A stretch of DNA of 64,000 nucleotides from Lachnospiraceae bacterium (lineage in GTDB: Bacteria > Bacillota > Clostridia > Lachnospirales > Lachnospiraceae). Within the stretch, counting starts at the first letter, position 1. Every line of letters starts with the position of its first letter. The position numbers and the translations under genes are program-made. The notes under the pieces are model-generated. The model did no database searches, was not told the origin of the DNA, and saw nothing but the letters and a program-made list of their open reading frames with translations. This document shows positions 45,164 through 54,930 of this stretch, one piece after another. The DNA is taken from positions 34,501-98,500 of the forward strand of contig JAFOEY010000015.1 in NCBI GenBank assembly GCA_017387565.1. Direction: 5' to 3'.

Positions 45164-45345
45164 ATTTTAAAAGTATCGATATTAAATCCAAAAAGAAATT
45201 CGAAAAGTTAAGTAAAATGTTAGGAAAAAAGTAAAGCATAGAAGATTATAAGAATGAATCATAAAAACGATATATGATTGGTTCAAAATTTATATTAGAT
45301 TGAATTGAAATTATGAAATAAATAATTATAGAGGTATTATATCAG

Positions 45346-46902
45346 ATGGATAAAAAGAAAGTGTTAATTATCGGTGCAGGACCGGCCGGATTGACTGCCG
45401 CATATGAATTACTGGATCGTTCAGATGAATACGAAGTTGTTGTGTTTGAGGAAAGCAACACCTTCGGAGGCATTTCCCGTACTGTAGAATACAAAGGAAA
45501 CCGCATGGATATGGGTGGACATCGTTTCTTTTCTAAAGTGGATGCTGTAAATGAATGGTGGGAAAAGATGATGCCTACACAAGGATCTTTAGCAAAGGAT
45601 GATATTGCTTTAGGCAGAACTGCAACCGTAGTTGCAGGAGGTCCCGATCCCGAAAAAGAAGATCGTGTGATGTTAAAAAGAAATCGTCTGTCCCGCATTT
45701 TTTTCAACAGCAAATTTTTTGATTATCCCATTTCCTTAAAGTTTGAGACTTTCAAAAACATGGGACTTGGTACAACGATTGTTGTTGGTTTCAGTTATTT
45801 AAAGAGTGCCATTTTCAAAAGAAAAGAAAATTCGTTAGAGGATTTCTATATTAACAGTTTTGGTAAAAAACTGTATTCGATGTTTTTTGAAAATTATACC
45901 GAAAATCTTTGGGGAAGACATCCGAGTCAAATTGATCCTTCCTGGGGGGCACAAAGAACCAAAGGTCTTTCCATTTTTGGAATTATCAAAGATTCTTTGG
46001 GCAAGATTTTTAAAGTGAAAAACCGCAAGGTCAATACCTCTTTGATTGAAGAATTTTCTTATCCGAAATTAGGTCCCGGACAGCTTTGGGAAGTGACGGC
46101 AGATGAAGTGTTAAAAAAAGGGGGCACCATTTACAAAAATGCAAAAGTTGTCGGTGTTAAGAAAGATGATTCAAACATTGCAACGGGCGTTGTTTATGAA
46201 GAAAACGGTGTCAGAAAAGAAATGACCGGCGATTTTGTGATTTCGTCCATGCCAATCAAAGATCTGGTTGCCGGAATCAATGATGTGCCCAAGCAGTATG
46301 CAGATATTGCGGCAGGACTTCCGTATCGTGATTATATGACGGTCGGTGTTTTAGTATCCAAATTAAATCTCAAAAACAAGACCGGCATTCCGACCATGGG
46401 CAATATTGTTCCCGATGACTGGGTTTATGTACATGATAAAAATGTTTCCATGGGCCGTTTCCAGATTTATAACAACTGGTCACCTTATCTGGTAAAAGAT
46501 GTGGAACACACGGTTTGGATGGGATTAGAATATTTTTGCAATGAAGGTGATTCGATGTGGAGCATGTCGGATGACGAATTTGCCAAAATGGGTATCCGGG
46601 AAATGGTTACTATGAAACTGATTGATGATGAATCAAAGGTTCTTGATTATCATGTAGAACGTGTGAAAAAAGCATATCCTGCTTACTTTGATACCTATGC
46701 ACAGATGGATGAGTTAAGAAATTATCTGGATACGATTCCAAATTTATTCTGCGTAGGACGTAACGGACAGCACCGTTATAACAATTTAGATCATTCCATG
46801 TGTACTTCTTTTGAGGCGGTAAAAAATATTCTTGCCGGAGTAACGGATAAAAAGAATGTTTGGAGCGTCAATACCGAAGAAGAATATCATGAGTCGAAGT
46901 AG
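45346..46902 (+). CDS. NAD(P)/FAD-dependent oxidoreductase (UDP-galactopyranose mutase-like)
   Basis: A 518-aa flavoprotein. FAD-binding GxGxxG in [18 protein letters not shown] and [20 protein letters not shown] at the N-terminus; [15 protein letters not shown] and the C-terminal [19 protein letters not shown] bind the isoalloxazine. It belongs to the amine-oxidase-like group that includes UDP-galactopyranose mutase. With the glycosyltransferase and acyltransferase upstream, a nucleotide-sugar role is plausible but not shown. Start follows AGAGG. Confidence 0.75.
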   Translation: MDKKKVLIIGAGPAGLTAAYELLDRSDEYEVVVFEESNTFGGISRTVEYKGNRMDMGGHRFFSKVDAVNEWWEKMMPTQGSLAKDDIALGRTATVVAGGPDPEKEDRVMLKRNRLSRIFFNSKFFDYPISLKFETFKNMGLGTTIVVGFSYLKSAIFKRKENSLEDFYINSFGKKLYSMFFENYTENLWGRHPSQIDPSWGAQRTKGLSIFGIIKDSLGKIFKVKNRKVNTSLIEEFSYPKLGPGQLWEVTADEVLKKGGTIYKNAKVVGVKKDDSNIATGVVYEENGVRKEMTGDFVISSMPIKDLVAGINDVPKQYADIAAGLPYRDYMTVGVLVSKLNLKNKTGIPTMGNIVPDDWVYVHDKNVSMGRFQIYNNWSPYLVKDVEHTVWMGLEYFCNEGDSMWSMSDDEFAKMGIREMVTMKLIDDESKVLDYHVERVKKAYPAYFDTYAQMDELRNYLDTIPNLFCVGRNGQHRYNNLDHSMCTSFEAVKNILAGVTDKKNVWSVNTEEEYHESK

Positions 46903-46949
46903 ATGAAATGATCTTTGATATAGCTTTGATATAAGCTTTTGTATAAGAG

Positions 46950-46990
46950 AGAGACATGTTGCTATGAATATAGTTCGTGTCTCTTTTTTA
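46950..46990 (+). terminator. Terminator after the FAD oxidoreductase
   Basis: AGAGACA pairs with TGTCTCT and is followed by six T. The rest of the 290-bp gap to nrdD holds a promoter and a dyad. Confidence 0.8.
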
Positions 46991-47091
46991 TTTTCAAGAA
47001 ATATTTTCGGTAATTATTATCGATAATAACAGAAAGAATACTACTTATTAAACAGCCTTTAAAATACATTTGTTTTTTAACTGTATAAGCC

Positions 47092-47149
47092 TTGCTTTTC
47101 TATTGGAACTATCCTATAATTAAAATCGCAACATCTTGTGGAAGATGTT
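47092..47149 (+). promoter_or_regulatory. nrdD promoter with dyad at the start site
   Basis: TTGCTT (47092-47097), 17-bp spacer, TATAAT (47115-47120). At 47130-47149 lies the palindrome AACATCT-TGTGGA-AGATGTT, positioned over the transcript start. It is not a match to the NrdR consensus, so another regulator or an mRNA hairpin is possible. Confidence 0.65.
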
Positions 47150-47192
47150 GACATAAAATACTAGATTTGGATACGAAGGGGAAGGTTTTTTC

Positions 47193-49397
47193 ATGAAAAT
47201 CATCAAAAGAAGCGGAAAAGAAGTGGGATTTGACATCTCTAAGATCATGGCTGCCGTGCAGAAGGCAAACCGGGAGGTTAATGAAGCTGATCGCATGACA
47301 GACAAACAGATTGATGTGATTTCCGACAATGTACAGACGCTTTGTATGGAAATGACACATACACCAAGTGTCGAAGAAATTCAGGATATGGTAGAAAACC
47401 AGATTATGAAGCAGCTTGCTTTTGAGGTAGCCAGAAAATACATTACCTATCGTTATAAAAGAGCTTTGATTCGTAAATCGAATTCAACCGACGAACAGAT
47501 TTTAACTTTGATTGAATGCAATAATGAAGAAGTGAAACAGGAGAATTCCAATAAAAATCCGGTTGTAAACAGTGTACAGCGTGATTATATGGCCGGTGAG
47601 GTCAGTAAAGATATTACCCGTCGTTTTTTACTTCCGCCGGATATCGTAAAAGCGCATGAAGAAGGTTTGATTCATTTCCATGATTCGGATTATTTTGCCC
47701 AGCATATGCACAACTGCTGTCTGGTTAATTTAGAGGACATGCTTCAGAATGGTACCGTAATCAGCGAGACCATGATTGATACGCCAAAGAGCTTTTCTAC
47801 GGCATGCAATATTGCTACGCAGAGTATCGCTCAGATTGCCAGTTCACAGTATGGCGGACAGAGTATTACTCTGGCTCATCTTGCACCTTTTGTAGATATC
47901 AGCCGACAAAAAATACGACGTCTGGTAACCAAGGAATATCAGGATGCCGGTATCGATTTAAATGAAAAACAGATTAATGAAATCGCTGAAATCCGTGTCA
48001 AAGAAGAAATTGAACGTGGCGTCCAGATGATTCAGTATCAGGTGATTACGTTAATGACAACCAATGGTCAGGCACCGTTTGTTACCGTGTTTATGTATTT
48101 AAATGAAGTTCCGGAAGGACGCATCCGCGATGATCTTGCGATGATCATTGAAGAGATGTTAAGACAGCGAATTCTGGGTGTAAAGAATGAAAAAGGTGTT
48201 TATATTACTCCTGCATTTCCAAAGCTGATTTATGTATTGGAAGAGGATAATATCCGGGAAGGCAGCAAATACTGGGAGATTACCAAGTTGGCTGCACAGT
48301 GTACCGCAAAGCGTATGGTTCCCGATTACATTTCTGAAAAGATCATGAAACAATTAAAGAACGGAGACTGCTATCCCTGTATGGGATGTCGTTCTTTCCT
48401 GACGCCTGACAGATTTACCAAGGCAGGTGTCGGTAATATTGCCAATGCCGGCAACTATAAAGAAAATCAGAATAAATATTACGGACGTTTTAATCAGGGC
48501 GTTGTTACCCTTAATTTGGTTGATGTTGCCTGCTCATCCGGCAGAGATATTGATAAATTTTGGAAAATCATGGATGAGCGTCTGGAATTGTGCCGCCGTG
48601 CACTGATGTGCCGTCATGAGAGACTAAAAGGAACGCTTTCTGATGTGGCTCCGATTTTGTGGCAGTATGGAGCATTGGCTCGACTGAAAAAAGGAGAAAC
48701 CATTGATAAACTTCTGTATGACGGATATTCTACGATTTCTCTCGGCTATGCAGGTTTGTGTGAATGTACCCGTTATATGACAGGCAAATCACATACGGAT
48801 CCGGTTGCAACTCCGTTTGCAATCTCAGTTATGCAGTATCTCAATGATGCATGTACAAAATGGAAAGCAGAGACCAATATTGATTTTAGTTTATACGGAA
48901 CACCTTTGGAATCCACGACTTATAAGTTTGCAAAATGCTTACAGAAGCGTTTCGGTTCCATTCCCGAAGTTACCGATAAAAACTATATTACCAACAGTTA
49001 TCATGTCCATGTAACGGAAGAAATTGATGCCTTTTCCAAACTGAGTTTTGAAGCACAGTTCCAGAAATTGTCTCCCGGTGGAGCGGTAAGCTATGTGGAA
49101 GTGCCCAATATGCAGAACAATCTGGATGCGGTACTTGCCGTTATGCAGCATATTTATGACAATATTATGTATGCGGAATTGAATACCAAGAGTGACTATT
49201 GTCAGAAGTGTGGTTTTGATGGAGAAATCCAGATTACCAGCGATGAAGATGGCAAACTGGTATGGGAATGCCCTTGCTGCGGAAACAGGGATCAGGATAC
49301 CATGAATGTAGCACGTCGTACTTGTGGCTATATCGGCACACAGTTCTGGAATCAGGGAAGAACACAGGAAATTCAGGATCGTGTACTTCATCTATAG
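47193..49397 (+). CDS. nrdD: Anaerobic ribonucleoside-triphosphate reductase
   Basis: Class III ribonucleotide reductase of 734 aa, a glycyl-radical enzyme making dNTPs without oxygen. An ATP-cone (residues about 1-90, IIKRSGKEVGFDISKI) is followed by the 10-stranded barrel. The zinc site is CQKCGF...CPCCG near the C-terminus, and the radical Gly lies in RRTCGYIGTQFWNQGR. ATG at 47193 follows GGGGAAGG. NrdG, the activase, is next. Confidence 0.97.
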   Translation: MKIIKRSGKEVGFDISKIMAAVQKANREVNEADRMTDKQIDVISDNVQTLCMEMTHTPSVEEIQDMVENQIMKQLAFEVARKYITYRYKRALIRKSNSTDEQILTLIECNNEEVKQENSNKNPVVNSVQRDYMAGEVSKDITRRFLLPPDIVKAHEEGLIHFHDSDYFAQHMHNCCLVNLEDMLQNGTVISETMIDTPKSFSTACNIATQSIAQIASSQYGGQSITLAHLAPFVDISRQKIRRLVTKEYQDAGIDLNEKQINEIAEIRVKEEIERGVQMIQYQVITLMTTNGQAPFVTVFMYLNEVPEGRIRDDLAMIIEEMLRQRILGVKNEKGVYITPAFPKLIYVLEEDNIREGSKYWEITKLAAQCTAKRMVPDYISEKIMKQLKNGDCYPCMGCRSFLTPDRFTKAGVGNIANAGNYKENQNKYYGRFNQGVVTLNLVDVACSSGRDIDKFWKIMDERLELCRRALMCRHERLKGTLSDVAPILWQYGALARLKKGETIDKLLYDGYSTISLGYAGLCECTRYMTGKSHTDPVATPFAISVMQYLNDACTKWKAETNIDFSLYGTPLESTTYKFAKCLQKRFGSIPEVTDKNYITNSYHVHVTEEIDAFSKLSFEAQFQKLSPGGAVSYVEVPNMQNNLDAVLAVMQHIYDNIMYAELNTKSDYCQKCGFDGEIQITSDEDGKLVWECPCCGNRDQDTMNVARRTCGYIGTQFWNQGRTQEIQDRVLHL

Positions 49398-49503
49398 ATT
49401 ATTGTGAGATTTCTGTATTAATGGAGTGATTTGGAACTGTTGATGAGTGTTAAGGGTTACTTATGATACTCACATCATTATATAAAAGTAGGTTCAAATT
49501 GAT

Positions 49504-50064
49504 ATGAATTATGGATTAATTAAGAAAACGGACATCGCCGATGGGGTGGGTGTCCGTGTTTCATTATTTGTTTCCGGCTGCACGCATCATTGCAAGGGAT
49601 GTTTTAATCCGGAAACCTGGAATTTTGAATATGGAAAGCTTTTTACCAAGGAAACGGAAGACGAGATTATCGCGGCATTAAAACCGAGTTTTATAAAAGG
49701 TCTGACTCTTCTTGGAGGAGAACCGTTAGAACCTCAGAATCAGACGGTTTTACTACCTTTTTTGGAAAAGGTAAAAGTGATTTATCCGGACAAGAATATC
49801 TGGTGCTATACAGGATATACTTTTGAAAAGGATTTGTTGTTCGGAGCAAAGAGCAGAGCACGTTGTGAAGCAACCGATGCTTTACTTAAACATATTGATG
49901 TTTTGGTGGATGGCGAATTTCAAATAGAAAAAAAGGATATCCGCTTAAGATTCCGTGGCTCATCCAATCAGAGAATTTTAGACCTTCCCCAAAGCCTTGC
50001 AGCTAAAAAGGCTGTCTGGCTTGCGGAATTTAAGCCGGATGATGATGCCAATAATAAAGATTAG
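49504..50064 (+). CDS. nrdG: Anaerobic RNR activating protein (radical SAM)
   Basis: The 186-aa enzyme uses SAM and a [4Fe-4S] cluster to generate the Gly radical on NrdD. The Cx2-3Cx2C site reads SGCTHHCKGCFNPETW, and GGEPLEPQN follows. It lies 106 bp after nrdD. The gap to the next gene contains repeats of ATGTATCAAA-like words without a known role. Confidence 0.96.
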   Translation: MNYGLIKKTDIADGVGVRVSLFVSGCTHHCKGCFNPETWNFEYGKLFTKETEDEIIAALKPSFIKGLTLLGGEPLEPQNQTVLLPFLEKVKVIYPDKNIWCYTGYTFEKDLLFGAKSRARCEATDALLKHIDVLVDGEFQIEKKDIRLRFRGSSNQRILDLPQSLAAKKAVWLAEFKPDDDANNKD

Positions 50065-50268
50065 CAGAAAATGAGTGTATTTCATAAATACATGCATTAA
50101 AATAGTCTATATCAAAAGAATATGTATCAAAAGAGTATATGTATTCAATGCGTGTGCATTAAATGAGCTTATGTATCAAATAGATATACACAGAATAATT
50201 GTGGTTATATCAGTATATATAAAAATATTGTGAATAAAAATATTGTCAATAAATTGGTCAGGAGATGT

Positions 50269-51108
50269 ATGAAAAATTTAAAAAATCATCAGGTAAATAA
50301 TAATTTGGAACATCTAAAACAGAAAAAATTATTTTTGTTTGATATAGACGGAACCATCGCCTTGTCAGAGGATGTGCTTCCGGGAACCATGGATTTGTTA
50401 GCGTATATCAAAAAGATTGGCGGAAGAGCAATTTATATTACAAATAATTCTTCCAAAAGCACGGCGGATTATGTGGAAAAATTTGCAAGAATGGGAATTG
50501 AAACAGAAGGTGATGATTTTGTGACGGCCGGAAGTTATACCTTATCCTATTTAAAGGAACATCACGCAAACGATTGTATTTTTGTTACGGCGACGGACTC
50601 GTATTTTGCTGAACTTGAAAAAAACGGATTACATGTCACAACAAAATGTACGGATGAGGTGGATGTGGTGCTGACGGCGTTTGATACGGAGTTAACCTAT
50701 GAAAAAATTGAAAATGCGTGTCGGTTATTAATGGATTCCAAAAAAGAACGCATCTGGCTTGCAACCAATGCAGATTTGCGTTGTCCAGTTGATTTTGGCA
50801 TGATTCCGGACTGCGGTTCCATTTGCAATATGTTTTCTGCAGCAACGGATCGAAAGCCCCAGTATTTAGGCAAGCCTTCTCCCGGATTAGTGGATTTTTC
50901 TATGGATATGACGGGCTTTTCAAAAGAAGAAACCTTGGTTGTCGGAGATAGGATTTATACGGATATTGCCTGTGGAGAAAATGCCGGTGTAGAAACCTGT
51001 CTGGTATTTACGGGAGAAGCAAAAGAGCAGGATGTTGCAACCAGTGAAAATCGCATCGATTTTTGTTTTCCGTCCGTGCGGGAGTTGTACGAGACAATAG
51101 TTGGATAA
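50269..51108 (+). CDS. HAD-IIA family hydrolase (NagD-like phosphatase)
   Basis: A 279-aa HAD phosphatase. Motif I FDIDGTIALSEDVLPG with nucleophile and acid Asp, motif II YITNNSSKS, motif III near LGKPSPG, and motif IV VVGDRIYTDIACGENAG. The family removes phosphate from nucleotides or sugars; substrate unknown. The ATG at 50269 follows CAGGAG; an in-frame GTG lies at 50230 but without SD. Confidence 0.88.
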   Translation: MKNLKNHQVNNNLEHLKQKKLFLFDIDGTIALSEDVLPGTMDLLAYIKKIGGRAIYITNNSSKSTADYVEKFARMGIETEGDDFVTAGSYTLSYLKEHHANDCIFVTATDSYFAELEKNGLHVTTKCTDEVDVVLTAFDTELTYEKIENACRLLMDSKKERIWLATNADLRCPVDFGMIPDCGSICNMFSAATDRKPQYLGKPSPGLVDFSMDMTGFSKEETLVVGDRIYTDIACGENAGVETCLVFTGEAKEQDVATSENRIDFCFPSVRELYETIVG

Positions 51109-51112
51109 AACA

Positions 51113-51279
51113 TTTTGCAATTGTGCGGCTGGAGAAGTTTGCTGTTCTACTCACAGACTGTATGACAACGTCAGCACTTAATGAGCAATTTATTGCGAAT
51201 TTAGTACTGCTACGTTGTCATCCAAGTGAGAACGCGTCTGTGATAGAATAGCAAATTCGTAAGCCGCACAATTGCAAAA
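51113..51279. repeat. 167-bp imperfect palindromic element
   Basis: TTTTGCAATTGTGCGGCT on the left is the exact reverse complement of AGCCGCACAATTGCAAAA on the right. Inner blocks (TTTGCTGTTCT with AGAATAGCAAA, CACAGAC with GTCTGTG, ATGACAACGT with ACGTTGTCAT) extend the pairing. It fills the gap between the HAD and acyltransferase genes and is unrelated in sequence to the element at 11107. Confidence 0.85.
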
Positions 51280-51313
51280 ATAAAATCATAGACTTTAAAG
51301 AAAAGAGAGCAGT

Positions 51314-52498
51314 ATGGAGCAAAAGAGAATTGTTTGGATGGATGGCTTGAAAGGGCTTTCCTGCATTTTTATATTTTTACATCATTTTATCATGGGATTC
51401 TATCCTGCAGCATATTCCGGAGATTATAATCTGTCTCATATGCGTTCGCAGGCAGATGTGGCATTTGCGCAGTCTCCACTTGCTTTTTTTGCGATTGGCG
51501 ATTTGTGGGTGTCCGTATTTTGTATGATCAGTGGTTTTGTCATTGCCTATCAGGTTTTTCGTATGACACAGGAGGGGCAGCTTTCTAAAGCGTTATTAAA
51601 GCGGTATCCAAGGCTGATGCTGCCGGTCTTTTTTGTATCGGCTTTTGTATTTGTGATGCTGCAGTTTGGATGGTTTTATAATTCACAGGCAGCGGCATTG
51701 ACGCATTCGGAATGGCTGGATTTGTTTTATCATGATAAATCAGGAATTATAGAACTGTTTACGGATTGTCTGATTGATGATTGGTTTGTAGGTTTAAGAA
51801 CGATCTATTCCAATGCCTTTTGGATGCTCAAGGATTTATTTTTGGGATCCTTCGTTGCCTATATATTGGCCATCATAGGGAAAAGCTTAAAAAAGAATCT
51901 GGTGTTTGTTTACATATTTGTCTGCATCCTGTATTTGTCCATCAACAGCAGAATGGCGGATTTTTCATTCGGTGTTCTGCTTGCTTTTCTATTTATGCAG
52001 TATGGTAACTTGTTTGTACAAAAGAAAAAAATATTTGTTCCTTTAGGTATTGTATTGCTTGTAGTAGGTTTCTTTTTAGGTGCTTATCCTGTGGCGGTAG
52101 AACCCACGAACGGTTATCGTTATCTTGCGGGAATTGGCAATTTCTTATACCACCGGCTCACACCGTATTTGTTTTATCACAAGCTGGCTGTTTTTGCGTT
52201 ACTTTTGGGAATTTTTATGCTCCATGGTTTGCAAAAAGTACTGGAGACAAAAATCTGTCTGTTTTTAGGAAAAATATCTTATGCAGTATATTTGCTCCAT
52301 ATACCGGTCTTGTTTTCGCTAACAGCTTTGCTGTTTGTGAAATTATATGGGGTGCTTTTACAGTATAATTTGGCAGCGCTTTTGGCTTTGCTGATTTCGC
52401 TTGTTGTAATTGTTGCATTGTCATGGCTTTTTTATCATTTTATTGAAAAAAGATGTGTCAGATTTACCAATTGGCTGGTGGATAAGATTCTGAAATAA
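51314..52498 (+). CDS. Acyltransferase family 3 membrane protein
   Basis: A 394-aa protein with about ten TM segments and the family start RIVWMDGLKGLSCIFIFLHH (active-site His), then SVFCMISGFVIAYQVFR and a C-terminal ISYAVYLLHIPVLF. It probably acylates a cell-surface sugar. Start after AGAGAGCAG. Different from the acyltransferase at 44111 in length and sequence. Confidence 0.85.
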   Translation: MEQKRIVWMDGLKGLSCIFIFLHHFIMGFYPAAYSGDYNLSHMRSQADVAFAQSPLAFFAIGDLWVSVFCMISGFVIAYQVFRMTQEGQLSKALLKRYPRLMLPVFFVSAFVFVMLQFGWFYNSQAAALTHSEWLDLFYHDKSGIIELFTDCLIDDWFVGLRTIYSNAFWMLKDLFLGSFVAYILAIIGKSLKKNLVFVYIFVCILYLSINSRMADFSFGVLLAFLFMQYGNLFVQKKKIFVPLGIVLLVVGFFLGAYPVAVEPTNGYRYLAGIGNFLYHRLTPYLFYHKLAVFALLLGIFMLHGLQKVLETKICLFLGKISYAVYLLHIPVLFSLTALLFVKLYGVLLQYNLAALLALLISLVVIVALSWLFYHFIEKRCVRFTNWLVDKILK

Positions 52499-52565
52499 AT
52501 GTATGATAACACAAATTTTTTCGGATGGCATAACTTATAGTAATACGATGTTTTATGGTGGTTTT

Positions 52566-52796
52566 ATGACATTCGATGAATTTAGCAAAAAGGAAGTTAT
52601 CTGTGTGAAGGACTGCCGTAAGCTTGGGCATGTCGTGGATTTGGAATTTGATGAATGTAATGGCTGCATTCGGAAATTGATTATAGCGGAAAAGTGTGGG
52701 ATTTGGGGCTGTTTCTTCGGAGATGAGCACGAAATCCCTTTTTGTAATATCAAACAAATCGGACCGGATATTATTTTGGTGGATTTTTGCTGTTAG
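52566..52796 (+). CDS. YlmC/YmxH family sporulation protein
   Basis: A 76-aa PRC-barrel-like protein: MTFDEFSKKEVICVKDCRKL and GHVVDLEFDECNGCIRKLII match the YlmC/YmxH pattern. In B. subtilis ymxH is linked to sporulation; the molecular role is not established. The frame is open from 52503, but homologues begin near 52566, where GGTGG stands 4 bp upstream. Confidence 0.8.
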   Translation: MTFDEFSKKEVICVKDCRKLGHVVDLEFDECNGCIRKLIIAEKCGIWGCFFGDEHEIPFCNIKQIGPDIILVDFCC

Positions 52797-52819
52797 GAGA
52801 AATTGGTTACCATAACTTG

Positions 52820-52848
52820 TTGACATAAAATTCAAAATGGAATATAAT
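52820..52848 (+). promoter_or_regulatory. nrdR promoter
   Basis: TTGACA (52820-52825), 17-bp spacer, TATAAT (52843-52848): a perfect sigma-A consensus. The transcript would start near 52855, about 85 bp before nrdR. Confidence 0.85.
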
Positions 52849-52868
52849 GTAAAAAACGATTGATGTAA

Positions 52869-52884
52869 CAACAAAATATTGTGT
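52869..52884. promoter_or_regulatory. NrdR-box-like half site in the nrdR leader
   Basis: CAACAAAATATTGTGT has a perfect right half (TATTGTGT) of the NrdR box and a weak left half. It lies 20 bp after the promoter, fitting autoregulation. No good partner is 31 bp away. Confidence 0.35.
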
Positions 52885-52940
52885 TATAGATGTTCGTTTG
52901 GGTAACATATCATTGAATTTTATGAGAGGTAAATTACATT

Positions 52941-53393
52941 ATGAAATGTCCTTTTTGTGGTCACGAAAATACCAGAGTTATCGATTCCAGACCGGCGGAA
53001 GATAATAATTCCATTCGCAGACGCCGTGTTTGTGACGGATGTGATAAGAGATTTACAACCTATGAAAAGGTTGAGACCATTCCGTTGATTATTATTAAGA
53101 AAGATAATACCAGAGAAACCTATGACCGTGGAAAAATTGAAGCCGGCGTTTTGTTGGCTTGCCATAAGAGATCGGTTAGTGCTAACCGCATTGCGGAAAT
53201 TGTGGAAGAGGTTGAAACCGAAATTTTCAACATGGAGGAAAAAGAGATTTCATCCAACGTGATTGGCGAATTGGTTATGGACAAACTAAAAGCCGTTGAT
53301 GATGTTGCGTATGTTCGCTTTGCATCGGTTTACCGGGAATTTAAAGATGTGAATACCTTTATGGATGAGTTGAAGAAAATGTTGGATAAATAG
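52941..53393 (+). CDS. nrdR: Transcriptional repressor NrdR
   Basis: A 150-aa repressor of ribonucleotide reductase genes that senses ATP/dATP. Zinc ribbon MKCPFCGHENTRVIDSR...CDGCDKRF and an ATP-cone (VIIKKDNTRETYDRGKIEAG) similar to that in NrdD. It is in the same 6-kb stretch as nrdDG. The start follows AGAGGTAA. Confidence 0.96.
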   Translation: MKCPFCGHENTRVIDSRPAEDNNSIRRRRVCDGCDKRFTTYEKVETIPLIIIKKDNTRETYDRGKIEAGVLLACHKRSVSANRIAEIVEEVETEIFNMEEKEISSNVIGELVMDKLKAVDDVAYVRFASVYREFKDVNTFMDELKKMLDK

Positions 53394-53500
53394 TAAGGAT
53401 GTTGTGGATTTATTTCAAGTGGTATGCAGTCGATTTTGTGAAATAGTATGCAATTGCATTGTGAAATATCTTGTATGAGAATGAAATAGCATAGTATGGG

Positions 53501-53540
53501 AAAAAGGTTTGTTTCCAATAAAGGAAACAAACCTTTTTAT
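53501..53540. terminator. Bidirectional terminator between nrdR and the XRE gene
   Basis: AAAAAGGTTTGTTTCC pairs with GGAAACAAACCTTTTT, a 16-bp perfect stem with an AATAAA loop; A and T tracts on both ends let it serve both strands. Confidence 0.9.
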
Positions 53541-54310
53541 TGTGAAGAAGGGATAGGTAATTTTTGTATAATTAATGCTTTCCGACGAATGATTGTGCCC
53601 CGACAGAAGTTAAGAACGTATGTTCGAGGGGGGGGTAACTGTTTTAATGACTGAATTTGTTGTAGCAGAATGTCTGATGTTTCTTCCACATCGCATACCA
53701 GATTGTGATTGGACAGATTTTGAATAAAGTCATTGAATGCCAGAATGGTATTGGGTTCTTTAATCAGACAGGTCTGCATCATCGATGTTTCAGCATTCTG
53801 ATAGCATAACAACATCGAATCCGTATCATAGGTAACTATTTCGATTTTAGGATGAAAATCGTATATAAAAAAGGCTCGCTTTCCGTTTCCATTTGATAAG
53901 AGGAAATCTGACAAATGGTTTTTATGATGTTAAACATTCCCTTTATGGTCTGAGTATCCTTGATGGAGGAGCTTAAAGGAGAAAAGGGAAGTCCCGTATT
54001 ACTGTTTTTTGCAACATCAACTATTTCAATTCTTTCCAGCAATTCTTTGATATAAACATGCTTCTGATATGTAATCTCGCCGATTCTGGAAATCAAAAGA
54101 GCTTGATCAAGCTCTTTTTTTTCTGCAAAAGTAAGATTTAAAAAAGGGAGTATTTTGTTGAGATTTTCTGCACTGATGGGACGCTCTCCGGTTAGAGCTT
54201 TCTGCAGGGTTGTCCTGTTTACCTTGCTGGCATAAGAAAGCGAATAAATGGTGTAATTACTCTTTTCAATATAATGCTTCAACAATTCGCTTAAGGATTT
54301 CTTGTCCGAA
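53537..54310 (-). pseudogene. XRE-type helix-turn-helix regulator with frameshift, N-terminus lost
   Basis: Two minus-strand frames continue one another. The first (to 53836) holds the HTH (LSYASKVNRTTLQKALTGER) and ends METESEPFLYTIF; the second resumes as FFIYDFHPKIEIVTYDTD to 53537. One extra T in the six-T run at about 53867-53872 would join them. The 5' end runs without a start into sequence that on the other strand encodes the glycosyltransferase fragment, so the gene start appears cut. Could be a sequencing slip; both defects together favour a pseudogene. Confidence 0.6.
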
Positions 54311-54916
54311 ATCGAAAAGAATATGGAAGAGGGAGTAGAAGCATATTCCGGAATCATAAGAACAGATGGAAAGATAGATACTTCACATCGCCGCAGATTA
54401 AAGAATCCTATATTCATGATAAAGGAAGATGTGCCAGAAGCTGAATATGAGAAGCCATCTTTTTATTGTCAGCTTGCCTCATTTTGTGGGTTGCTGGTTA
54501 GTAAGAGAATTATTGATAAGATCGGATTTCCAAAGGGTGAGTACTTTATTTGGTATGATGATACTGAGTACTCGACGAGAATAAGCCAGCTTACTAAAAT
54601 CAAGAATGTTAATTCAGCGCATATTAATCACAAGACGGTTATTTCAACAGATCAGTCCTTGAATTGGAAAAGTTATTATGGTTATAGAAATCAAATTGAC
54701 TTTGGAAGAAGGTTTTCTAAATTCCCGATGCTTTTTTGCCTCTTGAGATACACATATCACAGATATCGTATTATTTACTATATGAATAAATATAAAAAGA
54801 CGAATGATCCTTACTACCTGGAATGCTCAAAGCTAAACAAAGTTGTGATTGAAGATAGCAAAAAAGGTGTATTGGGTATTAGCAAAGTCTATTATCCAGG
54901 TAAGAAACTAAAATAA
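54302..54916 (+). pseudogene. GT2 glycosyltransferase, C-terminal fragment
   Basis: Of a family-2 (galactofuranosyl/rhamnosyltransferase-like) enzyme, only about 200 C-terminal residues remain: VEAYSGIIRTDGKIDTSHR, FCGLLVSKRIIDKIGFPKGE and YFIWYDDTEYSTRI. The N-terminal nucleotide-binding part (GT-A fold with DxD) is missing. The break is at about 54300-54325, where the truncated XRE gene also begins. No RBS before the in-frame TTG/ATG (54302/54323). Confidence 0.7.
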
Positions 54917-54930
54917 GTTTTTGGGTTGTT

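Noticed and set aside
46990-47192. Cobalamin riboswitch upstream of nrdD
   Set aside because: Sought because some Clostridia have one near ribonucleotide reductase genes; no B12-box-like GCCACTG sequence is present.
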